Assembly: GCA_023473405.1 (NCBI GenBank)
Contig: JAMCZD010000145.1
Coordinates: 4,832-13,041 of the forward strand
From: Candidatus Omnitrophota bacterium
GTDB taxonomy: Bacteria; Verrucomicrobiota; Verrucomicrobiia; Limisphaerales; UBA1319
DNA length: 8,210 bases
Reading direction: 5' to 3'
This document shows positions 6,806-8,210 of the stretch, piece by piece. Both the position numbers and the translations under genes were made by a program. Every line of letters begins with the position of its first letter. Within the stretch, counting starts at the first letter, position 1. Below the pieces are notes generated by a model. It made no database searches, was not told where the DNA came from, and saw nothing but the letters and a program-made list of their open reading frames with translations.

Positions 6806-7115
6806 GGAAATGGCTTCTGTTCGCTCGTATCGAATTAGGGTAAAGAGAAACGCCATTACTTAGCGAGAGGTTTGTGCTCCGGCCGATGGATTGCCTGGCC
6901 TGGTGATTCTCGGTGCGGCATCAAGTGCATAGAGATTCGTTAGCAGCCGGAATGTGCGGTGTCAACCTCAGCTCAGTTTTGTTTCAGCCCCAACGTGGGT
7001 TGGATCAAAGGGGAACGGGCCAAAGGCTCGAACTCCTTCAGGGTAGGTCTTCTTTTTAACGGTTAAGACCAAATATCGGGCCCTAATTCCTTGGATGTTC
7101 TTTTCCCTGTGGCAC

Positions 7116-7143
7116 TTGTTTAGACAACAGTTGACAGTATAAC
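7116..7143 (+). promoter_or_regulatory. Candidate sigma-70-type promoter for hicB
   Basis: TTGTTT at 7116-7121 and TATAAC at 7138-7143 are separated by 16 bases and would give a leader of about 110 bases before hicB. The -10 element lies within a dyad, GACAGT (7133-7138) and ACTGTC (7149-7154), where a repressor could block it. The alternative TTGACA at 7131-7136 has no -10 box at the right distance. Confidence 0.35.
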
Positions 7144-7179
7144 GGTAGACTGTCGCGCTCTGGTTTGCAATCGAGGACC

Positions 7180-7242
7180 AGTGGCGCCGGGTCACTGATC
7201 TGGATCGTTCGGCGGCATCGGCGACATTGACGTAGTGGCGCC
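7180..7242. repeat. Direct repeat AGTGGCGCC x2 upstream of hicB
   Basis: The 9-mer AGTGGCGCC occurs at 7180-7188 and 7234-7242, 54 bases apart, each containing the palindrome GGCGCC. The second copy ends 18 bases before the hicB start. The first is inside a short CAGTG/CACTG dyad (7179-7183, 7193-7197). Toxin-antitoxin operons are commonly autoregulated at such sites, but this HicB is too short to carry an obvious DNA-binding domain. Confidence 0.35.
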
Positions 7243-7260
7243 AGCGCGTATTGTGGGCTC

Positions 7261-7461
7261 ATGAAGATCAAAATCATTCTGGAGCGGGGCGCGGACGGAT
7301 TTTATGTGGCCCATTGTCCGGCTCTTCGATCGTGCTGGTCGCAAGGCCGAACACGCGAGGAGGCTCTTCAAAACATTCGCGAGGCGGTGGAGTTGTATTT
7401 GGAGCCGGATCCAGCCCGTTTACGTGAGGATGAGGACCATGAGATTGTCGAGTTGTCATGA
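7261..7461 (+). CDS. hicB: HicB-family antitoxin, short form
   Basis: 66 residues, complete. The sequence 'MKIKIILERGADGFYVAHCP' followed by 'ALRSCWSQGRTREEALQNIR' and 'EAVELYLE' matches the HicB/UPF0150 partial RNase H-like fold: a first strand, the G-FYVA strand, the 'C.SQG.T.EEAL.NI.EA' segment and the long helix. The C-terminal ~18 residues are acidic (LREDEDHEIVELS). Longer HicB proteins carry a ribbon-helix-helix or HTH domain after this; here there is none. HicB binds and neutralises the HicA mRNA interferase. Its stop overlaps the next start in ATGA (7458-7461), the classic translationally coupled hicB-hicA arrangement. The partner is broken (see next entry), so this is an orphan antitoxin. 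The ribosome binding site is poor. Confidence 0.85.
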   Translation: MKIKIILERGADGFYVAHCPALRSCWSQGRTREEALQNIREAVELYLEPDPARLREDEDHEIVELS

Positions 7462-7541
7462 AGCTGCCGCTGCTCTCGGGCAGAGAAGTTTATGCCGCCT
7501 TGCGGCGGCTCGGTTTCGTCGGCGAACGTTCACGTGGTGAA
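7458..7541 (+). pseudogene. hicA: Truncated HicA toxin (N-terminal ~28 codons)
   Basis: The ATG at 7458 overlaps the hicB stop by ATGA. The first residues, MKLPLLSGREVYAALRRLGF followed by VGERSRGE, match the start of HicA mRNA interferases (usually ~60-80 residues): the conserved 'LP.LSG.EV..ALRRLGF' helix and the approach to 'RGSH'. The catalytic His of the RGSH motif, and everything after it, is missing. In this frame RG is followed by ETCSLRDSC, which has no HicA character. The frame does not stop but continues into RHS sequence. The toxin cannot be active as read. Mechanism is unclear: a recombination junction near 7541-7572, or a collapse between short direct repeats, would both fit. 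Confidence 0.7.
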
Positions 7542-7572
7542 ACGTGCTCTTTACGGGATAGTTGCCGTTGGC

Positions 7573-8210
7573 AACAACCAGGGCCTGCTCATCACCGCGA
7601 GCAACGAGGCGGGCGACGAGCAGAGCATCACCTACGACGTCAACGATCATCCCACCAGCGCCACCGACGCCAACGGCGTCACCGTGATCCAGACCTTCGA
7701 TCGCATGGGACGCCTTTTGACCCGAACCTATCCGGATACCGATCCCGAAGGGTTCGGCTACTCACTGAGCGGCCTGACCGCCTACACCAACGCCAACGGC
7801 AAGGTAACCCCTACATCAATTATCCCTCGAGCACGGACATCACCTACAGCTACGACGCCATGAACCAGCTCACCAACATGGTCGATGCCGCGGGCACGAC
7901 CAAGTTCGCCTACACCGACGCGGGCGATCTGTTGAGCGAGGAGGCCCCCTGGACGTATTCCAAGGTGACCTACGGTTACCACGCCTCGGTTCCCCACCTG
8001 CGGACCAGCCTCTCTCTGCAGCAGCCCACCGGCAATTGGACCGAGAGTTACACACCCGATGCGTCCGGGCGGCTGGAAACGCTCTCCTCATCGGCCGGCG
8101 ACTTTACCTACACCTACCACGGGGCCGGGACCCTGTGGACGAATCTTGCCCTGCCGACCTACTCGGCCATCACCAATGCGTATGACACGTCCGAGCGCGC
8201 CAAAAGGCCC
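7573..8210 (+). pseudogene. RHS/YD-repeat protein fragment, truncated at 5' end and frameshifted
   Basis: Two stretches in different frames carry YD-repeat sequence. From 7573 to ~7806 the frame gives NNQGLLITASNEAGDEQ, ITYDVNDHPTSATDANG, FDRMGRLLTRTYPD and YTNANGKVT, then meets TGA at 7861. From ~7803 to the window end a second frame gives GNPYINYPSSTDITYSYDAM, NQLTNMVDAAGTTKFAYTDA, TSLSLQQPTGNW and DASGRLETLSSSAGDFTYTY. Native RHS proteins are large secreted or surface polymorphic-toxin/filament proteins of 1000 residues or more. No start, signal peptide or C-terminal toxin is visible here. From memory of related Verrucomicrobial RHS genes, several repeats between 'GKVT' and 'GNLTYINYP' appear to be missing, consistent with an internal deletion that also changed frame. 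The second frame is the same as that of hicA and stays open past the window edge. Confidence 0.75.

Larger units (their letters stand above)
6806..7260. other. Divergent non-coding region between GH36 and hicB
   Basis: About 450 bases between two divergent starts. A minus-strand open frame at 6968-7195 lacks a ribosome binding site and recognisable content and is not called. I see a candidate plus-strand promoter (7116-7143), a GACAGT/ACTGTC dyad (7133-7154) and a repeated AGTGGCGCC (7180-7188, 7234-7242). There is also a weak CCAAC/GTTGG hairpin (6990-7003). No clear promoter for the minus-strand GH36 gene was found. Confidence 0.45.

Noticed and set aside
6806..6856. N-terminal extension of the GH36 protein to the ATG at 6856
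   Set aside because: It would bury the signal peptide behind 17 extra residues. The ATG at 6805 gives a normal signal peptide.
6968..7195. 75-codon minus-strand open frame upstream of hicB
   Set aside because: No ribosome binding site and no recognisable content. It overlaps the likely hicB promoter region.
1..8210. tRNA, rRNA, CRISPR array, or complete insertion sequence
   Set aside because: I saw no tRNA cloverleaf, no regularly spaced direct repeats and no transposase gene on either strand.

Overview
The window looks like an accessory, sugar-scavenging stretch of a Verrucomicrobiota genome (subdivision 3 / Pedosphaera-Limisphaera type), with Planctomycetota as the alternative. This rests on composition and gene style, not on a marker gene. 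Pointers are moderately GC-rich DNA, large secreted proteins with short beta modules ending in an 'ARFFRLR'-like motif, clan GH-D glycosidases, a LacI-type DNA-binding domain with the STVSLALRN recognition helix, and an RHS/YD-repeat fragment of the kind I associate with that phylum.

Layout, left to right. (1) Positions 1-1371, plus strand: the 3' part of a glycosidase-like TIM-barrel gene cut by the window edge. (2) 1312-1620, minus strand: a relic LacI-family regulator that keeps the DNA-binding domain and has lost the sugar-binding domain. (3) 1621-2017: a divergent non-coding region with three separate inverted repeats. (4) 2018-4156, plus: a 712-residue secreted multidomain protein of unknown function. 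(5) 4157-4642: a gene-free convergent region packed with hairpins and palindromes, including a LacI-operator-like site and a roughly 155-bp nested inverted-repeat block. (6) 4643-6805, minus: a complete secreted GH36 alpha-galactosidase-like enzyme with its catalytic motifs visible. (7) 6806-7260: non-coding, with a possible promoter and small repeats ahead of (8) 7261-7461, a short HicB antitoxin. (9) 7458 to the end, plus: the first ~28 codons of hicA run straight into a decayed RHS gene that continues past the window.

How it fits together. The two glycosidase genes and the LacI remnant suggest a former sugar-responsive polysaccharide/oligosaccharide utilisation neighbourhood. The GH36 enzyme would release terminal alpha-galactosyl (or related) residues outside the cytoplasm; the partial GH-D-like protein may act on a related substrate. 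The genes are not one operon: they alternate in strand. The right end is a decay zone: an antitoxin that has lost its toxin, joined to an RHS fragment that itself carries an internal deletion and frame change. I see no convincing new multi-gene system. The most interesting items are the hicA-RHS chimeric reading frame, the domain-only LacI relic beside palindromes, the uncharacterised secreted protein and the nested repeat block.
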